Positions 1 through 12,100 of a DNA stretch of 64,000 nt are shown here, piece after piece. The stretch lies in contig JAPYMA010000241.1 in NCBI GenBank assembly GCA_035041965.1, positions 1 through 64,000 of the forward strand, read 5' to 3'. Numbering within the stretch: position 1 is the first letter of the stretch; each line of letters starts with the position of its first letter. The stretch comes from Anisakis pegreffii (taxonomy: Eukaryota; Nematoda; Chromadorea; Rhabditida; Anisakidae). A model generated the notes under the pieces. It made no database searches. It was not told where the DNA came from and saw only the letters and a list, made by a program, of their open reading frames with translations. Position numbers and translations under genes: made by a program.

Positions 1-2400
1 GCTTTAAATATCAACGAAGAAAACGACTGGGCCAGCAATCACTCAGCTAACAATAAGACCAGAATCCTGAAGCCTAAAGTTAACAAATCCACTACATAGC
101 TGCATTAGATGCGGACATGTTTCAATGAACGAAGTCAACAAAAAGAATGTCAGCAAAAAATGTTTCTATCGCCATGACGACGTTGTGATCTATTTAATGA
201 GAAAATGAATTATGTTAATGGGAGCAAAGTACAGAGGAGAATCTAGGCTGAAAGTCACTAATAGCAAGTTCTTCGGTGGCAACTTGCATACTTTTCGAGC
301 GACAGAGAAACCAGGCAAAAAATAGACCACGAGGAATAGTGACTTTAAAATTATTTTGTGCTGAAAGATACACATATGGAAAGTACATGAAATATCGAAT
401 TATTTCTCAGTGACGTGCACGCTTCTCAATGAGTAGATAAAGGATTAAGAATATTTGACATTCTGAAGGAAGCCTCTTAAGAATATTCTAATTCCATATT
501 TTTGTATCACCGACGCAAACGTTATGACCTTGTCGTTTTCACATACCCTACAGGCTCACAGCTAATGAGTTGGGATGCAATAAATTGATTTATGGTGACT
601 GAAAGATTTCTTATTCACGCCACAAGAAAACTCCAGAAAGAAACATCTAATAAGATGGTAAATGAAAAATTTGTTCATCAAATGTTCCGATCTTGACAGG
701 TTATTTGTTGAGGCTTTGGTATGTGCTGTCCAGAATTCCTCGTTCAACTACTTGTTTTGGTCATTTCGTGCAATTATTAATAGTAAATTCGAGTTTATTA
801 ATGCTCAAAATGTGTCAGATGGCCTTTCATAGATCATCTTCTTTCGGGGAAATGTCTCATTGGTTGTCTTTGATATCGTGAACCGCTTTGAAGTGTGATT
901 GTAAATCCTTGAAAATCTCTGTTGGAGATTTGAGAGAAGTATCATTTCGTGGTTGAAATAGACAGCTATTTTCCGGATAGTTATTTCATTAACTCATCTA
1001 GAATCAACTAACGTATTGGTAATTGTTTTGCTAACTGTAAGGATAATTTTCTTGAATAATTGAAAGCACCCTACATTCCTTCAGCAATTCGTTTTATTGC
1101 TCAAATCTCGAATTCTTTGTAAACTTTCGTTAACCATGTATCTTCAGCAGGTAGTATGAATAAGCAGATGAATAAAATATAAACGGGTGTCAATCACTTG
1201 GTTGACATCATTTCGAATTGCTGTCGTGTCAGTGAATGTCTTGAATATAGGCAATGCGAAATCGGAATTAAGCACACTGATCAACAAAAGATTATGAGCT
1301 TATAAAGCCTTATAAATAAGCTATAGCTGTGACTTTTAAGACAAAAACTTTGGATATAATGAGAATGCATCGTAATCAGTCACTCGCCAGTGATTAATGT
1401 TGCTTGACGAATGTGTTTTTTGATTCGTTAGTGCTAGCAGCGTTTGTTTCATGTTGATAACTTTTATCGTATACTCTCAGAGGGAAACAATGCGCTAATG
1501 ATTCAGGTTCCGCACACGACTACATTTTTGAGCGCAATAATGATGATAACTAAATGATGGGTCATAACCAGCAAATTTTAGAGTTACAAATTGTGTTACT
1601 GATGAGTTGCAAACTTTTTTCAACATATGAATGCGTATGTTTATTGATGTTTTGAACATTTTCGGAGCACTGGAATGGGCAAAACTTCCCGATTAGCGTA
1701 TTTTGAAATTTTCGGTAGATTCCGAAAAATTAGAGTATTTCGATGAATTGTGAAATCACGCTTGAGGATCGGGTCGGTGTTTTTATTACGTGTTTTAAAG
1801 TTGATGCCGATGGGTCACCGTTAGATCGAAATACAATTTTTATCGTTATGTGTGAGCGTTGATGAATTGTGATTGTTCTGTTACTGCATGATTTTGATGA
1901 GTATCGATTACACACATTGCTCTTTGTTCCAGTTGATCACATTCTCGACACATTCAATCATACCATTTTCAATACCACTCTATGCGTTGAATGGTGTGTC
2001 GTTGGTTCAGTATGTTTAAGTTGTTTGCGTGCGAGGTTCGTCTCGGTCCAACTGTGCAATTCATGTCATTGGATTCTGCTTATTCTCAACTATCAACGAC
2101 TTTGTTAACGGTGAACAGTTATTTCTCAATTGCCAATAACTCATTAAAAAATTTCGGTGTATTTTAAATTCAGACTTTTCTTTTACTGTTGGTTTTATTT
2201 GTGCATATCATTCGTTCATGCGTCATTATGCACTGGTGGTCTTCAGGATTTTCATTTCGCTCGAACAAATAAAGAAAGCGCTCCGCAAGAAGGTCTGCAA
2301 AATTCGATACGAATGACGACGACGATGATCTTACAATTAGTGATGTTCAATTATGCAATGAATACTCTCAATTCAATGGTACAACTGAGCAATTTCACTT
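1..2400. other. AT-rich intergenic DNA without recognisable gene
   Basis: No open frame in this stretch has a protein-like composition, and I see no RNA gene. The longest open frames are about 60-80 codons and lie in AT-rich DNA with stops close by. An open frame from about 2157 to 2468 begins with a hydrophobic signal-peptide-like segment, but its 3' part runs into the repeat copy described separately, so I do not call it a gene. Confidence 0.5.
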
Positions 2401-2805
2401 TAACAGCTATCAGTTCAGCAGCTGCTCGACGAGTCGTCAAAATTGTTCAATCGCTTCAAAACTTATGATGAATCAGTGAATGGCCCATCGAAGTTCCCAA
2501 GCCAGTTCAAATTTAACTTTATTCATTCCAGGGCATCAATAAATATTTCGTGGTTGAATGACTACAATTTTCAATACTAATTTCAATTTATTCAAATCTA
2601 GGAAAAATAAAGTAAAATTGAGTCATTTTTACATATTTCTTTTTCGATTGATTATTTTATTCTTGAAATCACCAGTATTTGTTAATGTGCATTCAATTTA
2701 TGTTATGATTTGTTGGCATATGTAGTTGTCATATTATGTTTGCCTTGTCACTTACATGCAGCCTTCTCATTACGCATTCATTGTTATCTTTCATTGTTTG
2801 ATTGT

Positions 2806-2826
2806 CATTATTATTATTATTATTCA
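2806..2826. repeat. (ATT)n microsatellite
   Basis: About seven tandem ATT units run here. The array lies inside the part of repeat copy A that copy B lacks. Confidence 0.85.
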
Positions 2827-3110
2827 TTCTTTTCATTATTGATGCGATGCAATTATATTTTTTGAGAATTCGTGTATGAGCTGTGGGTAGGGCGAGGGAG
2901 AGATGCGGGACATCATTACCCGTTTATCTCCTTAGCCAGAGGGACTTGGACTTGATGAAACTCTATTGGACTCTACTTTTTACTTTTTTGCCGATTTGAT
3001 ATGAGTTGATATAGATTTGATTTAGCCTTGGTTTGGAATGTCTTAACGTTGGCGCTCTATTAATGTATTTTTGAGTTTTCTTATCATCGCATCGGGTGGA
3101 CTCTACTTCA

Positions 3111-3170
3111 TTCAGTTGGTAGAGTTAGTGGCCTGGTACTAAGATGACCTAGTTCTCAATTTGAGAATAG
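3111..3170 (+). repeat. tRNA-like segment, possible SINE head
   Basis: AGTTGGTAGAG at 3114-3124 resembles a tRNA D-arm or pol III box A. It is followed by a five-base-pair anticodon-like stem (TTAGT at 3125-3129 with ACTAA at 3138-3142, eight-base loop) and then a perfect small hairpin (TTCTCAA at 3153-3159 with TTGAGAA at 3161-3167). The loop size is wrong and there is no clean GGTTCGA box B or acceptor stem, so this is not a functional tRNA. It sits inside the extra DNA of repeat copy A, where an inserted tRNA-derived SINE would be a natural explanation, but the evidence is weak. Confidence 0.25.
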
Positions 3171-3814
3171 TCACGGGCTTTGACGTAGTATTTGATATGA
3201 ATAGCTGCAAATTGATATGACCTAGTTAGGAGTTATTAATTCAAAGAATAGCCAATCACTGAATCATAAAACAATCTTCTGAGCCTCTGCAAAGGTAAAG
3301 CTTGATTAAGTTAACAAGGACTCTTTCTTCGACATTGGTTTAGCAAACATATACTATTTGAGTACCTGTAGTTCGGTCACCATTGAGTTTGGGTGGAACT
3401 CGGGCTTACGGCAGGAACGAAGATTGGACTTCTGTATGTGTTGCCAACTGCAGATACCTAGGTGAACCCCAGGCTGAGAGACAGGGTTACGAGCTGTGTC
3501 ATTTTTTGAAGGCACAAGTGTGATACGAGAATAGTTTAGAAGTGATGGGTGGGAGAGCATGAAGCGTGGATAATGGGTAAACTGGCATGCTAGGTTAAAA
3601 CTTGAGTTGTAATACCGCAGGGTATGAAGTGTCTTATGGGTGTGGCAGTAGGTCTGGAAAGTTCGCCTGGACCACTCATTCTGAAGAGTCGAGTTGCTAT
3701 AGAAGTGACTCGAAGACATTCTCCCTCGTAGTGTGATTCGATAGCAGTCAGACTAATGTGAATATGATTGATTGCATGTAGCCAATGGTCATATTAAAAT
3801 TGCACATTTTGTTC

Positions 3815-4130
3815 GCATGGGTGTTCCCAACCCGTCGTGCTGCCAACAAGAGGGGCTAGGTTAGGTAAATGCGACGGGCGTTCCCCGCCTACCGGCAGTC
3901 TCGGCGAATCGGGGAGAAACAACCAAAATATGCTACCGGCATGTACCCGAGTGTCGCTGGCATTCATTCTTCGGAACATGTCACGGGCGTTCCCGGCCGG
4001 GAAAGGCGCCGATTTGACCGGGGATAGGGCTTGCGCGTAAGTTGGCCTGAGTAGTGTCTTCGGGCATTTGCTCAGGTAACGGGGGTTCCCGGACCCACTG
4101 TGCGCACTTTCCCTTAACAGGGGGAATTTC
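3815..4130. repeat. GC-rich island with four copies of GGGNGTTCCC
   Basis: This stretch of about 300 bp is markedly richer in G and C than its surroundings. The decamer GGGNGTTCCC occurs at 3819-3828, 3876-3885, 3985-3994 and 4081-4090, with spacings of 57, 109 and 96 bases. Three copies are embedded in longer similar contexts (ACGGGCGTTCCC or ACGGGGGTTCCC). Long frames are open on both strands (67 codons on +, 133 codons on -), which is expected when AT-rich stop codons are scarce. I recognise no protein. It could be a fragment of a GC-rich transposon or satellite, or a control element. Confidence 0.5.
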
Positions 4131-5061
4131 ATCGGGTTGCTCATTGGCTGCATACGTGAAATCATTCCGCTTAGCTTGAATGTTATTGAATGCATTATAA
4201 GGGGAAAGCTCTCGGATGTTTGTGGTCACTCGCCGAAGCTTATCTATGTGCCACGTTCATACTGCATTCATACAACTTCTTCAACATTATCTTCATTTGC
4301 ATTGCCAGTATAATCATTTTCTATCGCTTGTGCTAGTGAAATAACTCGATAACATTTAAAAGCTGACATTTTATCCGAATTTAGTAAATAATTGCATATC
4401 ACTTGTGCCTTCAGAAGACTGACCATGATCGAGGGCATAACTCCCAGCTTGAGGTTAATCTAGGAATATGCAGTTCAGAGCATGTATGGAGGCTTGACTT
4501 CTTTCCAGGCTGGTAGCACAAGATCTCCCCAGGCTCAGAACCGGCAGAATTATAGAGTCTCAAAATGATGTGTTTTTGAAAAACCAGTGCTGAATCAAGA
4601 TCTTGAGAATTTCTTAAAGCTTAAACACCGCAAGCGCTCGAATGATAGCTTTGAGATTTGGATGATGAAGAGTTACAGTGGAATTTTCTCTTAATTCATT
4701 AATGATCGAGGCAGCAGAATTTGTGAGTGAATTTTAACAAGTAATTCATTTCTGTCTGAATCTGATAGATCTTAGAATTGATAACCTGACTTCACATCGA
4801 TTGGTATTCGAGCCAACTTGACTCGAAATTTAGCTTTGAATTCGCCTTCACTGAACGACTTGACTTTACGTATTTTCGTTATCTTTGTCCTTGTTATGAA
4901 TTGGTCTGATCCTGAGTTACTGTTAATCTTATGATAGTTAGTTCTCGAATTGGCAGTTTGGTCCAGGATTTTTGCATGTTTTATGTTCAGATGTTTCGTT
5001 TAATGTCGTTATCGTTTTCATACGTTATTTAACCGTCCAACATTGTGCACCAGTGTGATGC

Positions 5062-5178
5062 GGGGATCGGGAAATTTCGGGGCACTGACTCGAGTCCCTG
5101 TCCTCGACCTTTTTCGAGCCCCAGACATTATCGGCATCCCTGAGTGGAAAGTTTCTTCCCCGATTTTTCCCGTCCCCG
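5062..5178. repeat. GC-rich inverted repeat (foldback element)
   Basis: Arms at 5062-5082 and 5158-5178 are imperfect reverse complements: GGGGATCGGGAAATTTCGGG against the complement of CCCCGATTTTTCCCGTCCCC. About 75 bases separate them. The structure directly abuts repeat copy B on its left. Such a foldback could be a MITE remnant or a replication-slippage product; no clear target duplication is visible. Confidence 0.55.
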
Positions 5179-5202
5179 AACTTTTTCCGTCTCCAGCTTT
5201 TT

Positions 5203-6000
5203 CCGTTCAGCGACTGTTTACTACGACGCGTCATCGGAGATATTCAATCGCTTCAATTTCTACGACTAAGCAATGGATGGCGCATCGAGGCGCCCAGGTC
5301 AGTTCAAATATTTGACCTTCGAAAGTTCTTTTCGTCCAACTTAGGTCATTAATAAATGAGCCGTGGTTGAATGACCAAATTATTCACTTTTATTTGCCTG
5401 AACCTAGGGAAAGTGCAATAAAATTGAGTTGTGATCAGTGATCACATTCTGTTTCAATCTGTTGTGTTTATGATCAATTATTTTGCTCGCTGGCTTTGAA
5501 CTAGACTGACATGGCCAGATTGATGTGGTTGATATGACTTTGGTTGAAATTGCAAATATACAAAATAAATATGTGGTCACTGAATCATGGGATGAATATA
5601 TGAGAGTCCGCGGAGCTGAAGCTGGATTAAGTTAGCGAGAACATTCTCCAACATTGATTCTACAGAATTGCGCAAGCGGAAACCTGAGATTGAGTGAGCC
5701 TATTGCGTGCAGAAAGGAAGAGGGTTTGGGTTCTTTTTATGTTTACAAACGGGAAAACTTAATTGCACATTGGAATGAGAAATAGATTCGCGAACTTGGC
5801 CATTTCTGAAAGCACGCATTTTACTTGATGAAACAGAATTGAGGTTGAGGGAGTATAGCGTAGCTTCAATGCACTAGGGATGCTCAATATGGGGTGAGAA
5901 ATTTGAGTTCCGTCACCGTAAAGTACGAAAAGACTTCTAAGCGTGGTAGTAGGTTTCTAAATGAGCTATAGGAAGTGTGATCCAGCCTGAAGTTGTTATC
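5203..6000. repeat. Diverged dispersed repeat, copy B
   Basis: This is the shorter partner of the repeat at 2410-3740, in the same orientation about 2.8 kb away. It has the same order of landmarks but lacks about 480 bp found in copy A. The overall identity, judged by eye, is moderate with many small gaps, so the duplication is old. No complete open frame is conserved between the copies. Confidence 0.7.
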
Positions 6001-6458
6001 CGGTATTTCTTTTTCGATATGTTCTATGGTAATATGCAAAGATTAATTTGAATTATTATAAGAAATTTCCAAGAAAATTGTATTCGAAACAACGTACGAT
6101 CGAAATTGATTGCCTATTCTAAAACGCTGAGCGAATCGTGCGATTGATAGCTGTAGAGCGATTGATAGTGGGTTGGTGCGGGTGACACCGTGACATTAAT
6201 TACTGAAACTGATGTGAGATTGATGATGAGGGTTGCATTTTTCATCACCGCATTTCGAGCGATTCATAAAAAATCACGGAAGAAATAAAATCGGGAAGAG
6301 GATCGATCATATCGAACGATAGGGGAGACTTTGCTCCGAGGATTCTTATTGCTGTGGGAGATAAAAAATTATTGCGGTCTTTTCTTGCATAAGAGAACAA
6401 TATTGATGATCACGTTTTAAGTCCGCTTCCAGGATTTTTTTCGCACGGTGAGCGGGGC

Positions 6459-6519
6459 GGAGGGGAAGGGGGTGCAGGAGCGCGAGCCTTGCCGACTCCC
6501 AACCCCTTCACCCACCTCC
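6459..6519. repeat. GC-rich hairpin
   Basis: A purine-rich arm (GGAGGGGAAGGGGGTG, 6459-6474) pairs imperfectly with a pyrimidine-rich arm (about 6500-6519, CAACCCCTTCACCCACCTCC). The loop is about 25 bases and contains GCGCGAGCC. It lies in otherwise AT-rich intergenic DNA, and no gene is associated. Confidence 0.45.
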
Positions 6520-7118
6520 TTGAGATTGCTTGTTGGAGAAGTGCATATCTTCACACTGTGATGATGTTGGTAAAGTTGAATACTATATAAAAAGTACTGA
6601 AAATTTGCGAATCATATATTTTCTGGTGAGGAGTTGAAATGAGTATAGTCACTTGCATAGTTGCTATTTAGATATCACTGATTCTCATTGAACTGATTTC
6701 GTTTTGATTGGTGTTGAAGTCATTGGAATAATCTGTGAATGAGTTTGAGGGGCTGATATCATTCGCTCAAAAGAAGTCTTATGACAATCGCAACATCAGA
6801 CAATGTCCTCATAGTTTCAACGAGTAATATCATTCAAATAATCACTAAGGACATTCTACACAACTACCAGATGATTTATTGTTTACATGTTGAAAACAAA
6901 AAGAAAGTCGCGAGATGGCGACTTTCGTGAAATGAAACATATATAATCTGAATTAATCTAATCAACAGAAAAGGTTGAGAGTGAAATCAAAACATCTGAT
7001 AAATTCCGAAATCAAGTGAAATCTTGTGAGGAAAAAAGCAACGAACCCCATGAAAGAAGAAGTGCAAAAATAAACCATTGTATACGCATAGTGAAGTGTG
7101 GATGAACTGAATGCGACG

Positions 7119-7246
7119 AAGTTTATTGACAAATAATGAATGATCAAATGAATGATGAGTGATCAAGCCTGAGGCGGAACTGATACGCATCAAAGTTTAT
7201 TGACAGATCAGTAAATGGTCAAGACTGAGGCGCGACTGATATGCAT
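7119..7246. repeat. Diverged tandem duplication (unit about 55-73 bp)
   Basis: AAGTTTATTGACAAATAATGAATG...GCCTGAGGCGGAACTGATACGCAT starting at 7119 is followed at 7192 by a second version, AAGTTTATTGACAGATCAGTAAATG...GACTGAGGCGCGACTGATATGCAT. The first unit is longer by an internal ATGAATGATGAGTG stretch. Confidence 0.65.
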
Positions 7247-7452
7247 TGCGCTTCTGTAAGAAGCTCTTTATTGATATCATAATCAGCTTTAAAAAAGAAG
7301 AGGTGCATCGGAAAGGATGATCGATGAGCATATTCAATTTCTATGCACCTGAATCGTTCAGATGAGCAAATCGCTTTGTAGCAATACTTGAGGATAACAT
7401 TAACAAAACTGCTGAATAAAAACGCAAAGTATTCCTGCATGCATGCATCGAA

Positions 7453-7677
7453 ATGATCGACAACATCCAAATAGTAAGCAAAGTCGTCCCACGACCTATA
7501 TACTTTTCTGAAACAGGAAAAGGTGGAGGTATAATCTTCAAGCTAACGGTGATCTCAGGTTTACCCAGTAACGCAGCATCACATGAGTGGATCATACGTA
7601 TGAGATGGCATCAGAACCCAGTAAACATGATGGATGAAATGGAATATGACCCGAAATCGCTTGAGAGATTCATTTAG
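7453..7677 (+). CDS. Small unrecognised ORF (74 codons)
   Basis: The open frame starts at ATG 7453 and stops at 7675-7677. Its composition is fairly protein-like, with a balanced mix of charged residues, a central segment containing GKGGGIIFKLTVISGLP, and an acidic tail (DEMEYDPKSLERFI). No signal peptide, membrane segment or family motif is evident. Part of the opposite strand is open too (7341-7595), so the coding strand is not certain. No obvious trans-splice acceptor or partner exon was found. It may be chance or a pseudogene exon. Confidence 0.2.
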   Translation: MIDNIQIVSKVVPRPIYFSETGKGGGIIFKLTVISGLPSNAASHEWIIRMRWHQNPVNMMDEMEYDPKSLERFI

Positions 7678-7925
7678 AGTTGGATATGAACTCATCTCGA
7701 TGATTCACTATGTAAAAACTTTTTACTCAAGAACTTGGACGCCTCACTCAAATCAAAATGCATTGAGTTATTTTTCAAAAACTAAAAACTGTGCGAATCA
7801 GAGAGACCTTGACTGAAACTGTTAATGGGCAACTATACGAACTGTTGCAGACGTATTCTCAAGATCGATTGCTCAAGATCAGCTATCATAGCAAAAAATT
7901 TTTAATTCATAATGTGCTCTCGCAC

Positions 7926-8137
7926 TCATCGTTCGATCGAGCAGAATCTCGGCTTTCTGAAAATGAAAAACTCGCCGAGAAATATCATCTCTACGACGAG
8001 ATATACCTATTTTTCTGATGCTATAAGGGTTGCGACATTCAAGTCTACCGTACTCTCAGCTTCGGTTAGTAACATATCAATTTCTTCACACCATTCGATC
8101 AAGCAGAATCTCTGCATTCAGGAAAATACATATTTTG
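7926..8137. repeat. Two diverged copies of a roughly 50-bp segment
   Basis: ATTCGATCAAGCAGAATCTC near 8094 repeats GTTCGATCGAGCAGAATCTC near 7931, about 162 bases upstream. Similarity continues for about 50 bases. Both copies fall in the same reading frame of one open stretch (HRSIEQNL and HHSIKQNL), but that frame does not look like a recognised protein. Confidence 0.5.
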
Positions 8138-8169
8138 TCGGGCGATTTTGCTTAGTTGAGGAAATATAG

Positions 8170-9098
8170 CTAATTTATTAAAGCCAGCTCAACTAGCGCA
8201 GTGGTGTTCCATTAAATGCATTGTATCAATGATTTTGTTGAAAAATTTCCACTTCATTTCAACAATTGAAAATGATCAGAGCAATATTCCTAGTTTTTGA
8301 ATCACTATCTAACTTTGAGGCAGTATAAATGCATCAAGTGAGCAATTAGTTACCTCACCGAATATGCAGTTTACACTAGTTGATACGGCAATCAGGTTGC
8401 TGTGTCACAGTATTAAACTTTCCAGTACTAAACATCGATGTCTTGCCGGATGTCAAATGGCTTGAAAAAGCATAAACTGACTGCTCTGTCAGCAAGAGGA
8501 TAAACTGCATGGCTGATTCTTAATGAATTGCGTTTTACATATGTTCTAGTTTTGTGCAGAATGTGAATTTGGCTCAGTCATGATGGGAATGCATACAATT
8601 GTGATCTTTACAATTGTAACAGATACGAACAGAACGCAGTAGCTCGAATATTGAGCCCAACCACAAAAATAAGCTGCAATCGACTATCACAGAGTTTTCA
8701 AGATGGCTTGCGAACCCTTAAGAATTCATTTAATTTGAAGTTGACGGGTAAACTTCATACAGGTTTTCCAATTACGCGGACATATATTAGCCATTTGTGA
8801 ACTCTAGTGTCAGCCAGATCTTGAGCGTAGGCATACGCTTGCCTCAGAGTCTGCGTGAACCCGAACTTGAGCATAATATAAGTGCATGAGGCTGCAATAC
8901 ACACGCATTGCATTGCTATGCTGTATGAAGTTTACAGATTGTTGAGTTGGAAAAAAGAGCAAATTCATAATCTGCATCTTTCAATAATTTTCTCAGTCAA
9001 AGAAGTCTTCTTCGGGGTCAGTTTGCAACCGGGAGCAGTTTATAGTCTTTTCGTGATAAACTAACAGACGATCATCGTTTGTGAGATTTGTGAGAAAA
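8170..9098. other. Upstream region of sec-31
   Basis: I see no gene here. This AT-rich stretch should contain the promoter and outron of the sec-31 gene, but no confident promoter motif was recognised. Confidence 0.4.
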
Positions 9099-9106
9099 TT
9101 TTCAGT
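9099..9106 (+). promoter_or_regulatory. Probable spliced-leader trans-splice acceptor of sec-31
   Basis: TTTTCAG ends at 9105, one base before the ATG at 9107. A nematode-consensus 3' splice site this close to the start codon, with no matching upstream coding exon, is the usual sign of spliced-leader addition. A non-coding upstream cis exon cannot be excluded. Confidence 0.6.
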
Positions 9107-12100
9107 ATGAACAGACGTCGACTATACGAGAAGGGTGGTGTTTTTGCATGGATTGGAAATCCAGGTGATGACAATCAAGGACTAGCGGTCGCTGAAGCAG
9201 CTCAACAAATTGACCTTTCCACGGATATCACACATTCGTTTTTTGATTTCATATCCACCAAAGAAATCATCCATGGCAAAAATCAAGCAGCAGGGCGTCT
9301 CAAGCCTTCACATTCGTTTGATGTTGACTTCAAGTCAGTTAGTCTTTTGATTTGTTCCATTAAACGTTGCTTTCTATCAGCAGTTTCGTTCAGGTTAATC
9401 AAAATTGCCGAATGCAATCAATCGCGTGTCAGTTCTTGAAAAGTTGTTAACTTTCTCAGAAGTGCAGTTGTGCGGATCAGACAAGTATATTTTTATAGGC
9501 TGAATTCAGTGGGATGGTCATCACTGAAAACCGATGAACACCCTGCAGGGCTACTGATTGGTGGAGGTGAAAGTGGTATAGTGTATGTTTTTGATGCGGC
9601 CAGTCTTGTTCGAGGTATTTTTTAAATTATTCATTCGAGTGATTCGATTAAAAGTGTGAGGGTGAGAGATGCTTTTTAAATATTCAATCGTCGTTATCAT
9701 TACGATTGTTTTCGTCGATATGAGTATTTCCTTTTCAACGCGAATATTGAAGGTGAAAAATTGAACCGCGTTGGTGACACACGATATCATCAAGGTCATG
9801 TGTCAAGTATTGACGTGAATCGTGCGAACAACAAATGGGTGTGTTCAGGTGGTGGGTATGGTTCAGTCCTTATTTGGGATATGAACAGCCCTTTGAATCC
9901 AATGTCCCCAGGCACTTCAAATTACAATAATCAAATTGTGAGTTTCATTTATTTGTCAAGTTCTCATCGCGTAAAAATGATTCAATTTTATTTCCTTGCC
10001 AGCAGAACTTGTCAGTTTTCGGCACGGAAATCTGATCATATTGTTTTTTTCGATATTGTAGAAATGTGTTCAATGGAATCACTTTGCGGAACACATATTA
10101 GCGAGTCTTTCGAATGAACGATGCTCCATTTGGGATCTTCGAAAGCCAGGCTCACCGATTCTCGATGTTGCTGATATCGGTAACGTTTAGCAGTCAGTGG
10201 TTTGAATGATTTAGTCATCATAAACATATTCCTACAATAATAAGAATAGTGTAGGTAATGGTGTCGACTGGAGCGTAATGCGGTGGAATCCAAATCCAGC
10301 AAACGGCAATACGTTATGTTTGGCCTCACAAAGTGATTCACTGCCAATTCTGCAAAAATGGGATTTAAGATACGCATCCGAACCAGTTTTAACCTATCAG
10401 TTACACAGCAGGTATCTTATTTCTATCCGATTCAATATCCTATTTTATCGGATGTGTCTGGTCGACAATAAATGCTGTTCTATCAAATTATCTGAGAACT
10501 TAAAAAGTGATTCCAATTGAACTGAACGTAAGCGTTTGTAGAGGTGTATTTGGTATGGACTGGAGTACGTACGATAGTGAAATATTGGCAACATTGGGCA
10601 GAGATGAGCAAATACTGTTTCAGAATCCGAATAATGGTCAACTGATTGGAAGAGATGTTGTGAAAGGTACATTCCATGAATGTTTGTCGCACCTTTCAGT
10701 TTCTTTTCTGTTTCATATAGCTGTATGAATGGTGCTGCAATTTTCCACTCGAAGTTCATCGTGCATCGTCCACATTCATCTTGATATCGGATGATTTGTG
10801 TAATGCGAATGATTTGATCTGCATGTATAATAACAAATGTGTTTGAAAATTAGTTTAAAATTTGAATTCTGGACGGGCATTCCCCAATTATGATCGTAAT
10901 TTCCCCATTTCGAATTTCAATATTGAGTGCCGCGTTAGTACGTCGTTTTGCATCAAATCGGGTGGTTTTCATATCAAATAAAATGCGGTTGAAGTGGACT
11001 GATTTTTGAAGGTTGGCCTCGACATTTCTCATGGAATCCATCCAATCCGAACCTATTCGCTGTATCGTTCTTCGATCGTCCGATAGAGATTCACTCGTTG
11101 ACACCATTCGCAACAGATGAAACTCAGGTTTTAGCTTAGTGGTGTTCAGTGGCATTCTATAATATGTGATTATCTAGTGACGTCACTTCACTTATGTCCA
11201 TAACATTTTGACACAGATTTTGTTGCGAATTTCAGTGTTGCAAAGAGCTGACACCGACGCGCACTTGCGCTCATGTGTCATTTTTATGTATTGTTTATTG
11301 TTGAAGTTGACGAGCTGAACTCCTGAAAAGTTGTTCTTTCAGTGAATCTGATTCACTGAAAGAACAGATCTTGAGCGTAAGTGTAGAATGAATTAGGGTA
11401 ATGTCGTTTTTGTGAGAAATTATTCGTATGAAAACTCAAGGTGTGCGAAACTAAAAGCGATGAGTTTCAACTGTCAGTAATTCCTGCATGGATGAGACGG
11501 GGCTCGTGTGGGGCACAATTTTCATACGGCAGTAAACTGTGCACCTTCGAGGTACAGTCTGATCCAGCAACGAACACCTCCTCATCGGTTGTTCTCATCA
11601 AAAAGGTATTGAATTCAGCATTTTGTTCCCGTCTGTTAAGTCATCTCATCGTGCGATCATAATCGAATGAGGAATATGAGAAATTGAAGATCGAACAAGA
11701 TGAAAGTGTCGAGAAACGAATTGAAGCGTTACAAACGGCTATCGACACGAATCAGCTTTCAATCTATTGTGAATGGTATGCACAGCAAGCTGACAACGCA
11801 GATGAGAAAGTGATATGGGATATTCTGTCGAAGCATTCTCTTAATGCGTCTAGAACTGAGTATCTTCGTCTCATTTCGAATGGTACAATATTTTCTTCCT
11901 TGAATCAGATAATTTTTTGATGCAAGCAATGCTCAGTATGTTCATCGTTTGATCCGTATGGTGAAGTTGGTATTTATTTACTATCATTAGCATCGCTTTG
12001 ACGACAAATTGCTGAATAGTCAATGAGACTTTGGAATTTCAGATGCTCAGAAGGACTCACAAGTAGGCGAAGACCTGAACGAGTTAATAAGTCAAATGGA

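Larger units (their letters stand above)
2410..3740. repeat. Diverged dispersed repeat, copy A (with nested insertion)
   Basis: This copy aligns by eye, in order, with a second copy at about 5203-6000. Shared landmarks include TCAATCGCTTCAA (about 2450 and 5249), CGTGGTTGAATGAC (about 2551 and 5358), AATAAAGTAAAATTGAG against GCAATAAAATTGAG, CACTGAATCAT (about 3256 and 5578), TTGATTAAGTTA near 3302 against GGATTAAGTTA near 5624, and GGCAGTAGGT near 3645 against GGTAGTAGGT near 5965. From the first landmark to the GATTAAGTTA landmark is about 850 bp here but only about 370 bp in copy B, so copy A carries roughly 480 bp of extra DNA between about 2690 and 3200. Neither copy keeps a clear protein. 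It is likely an old transposon or segmental duplication. Confidence 0.7.
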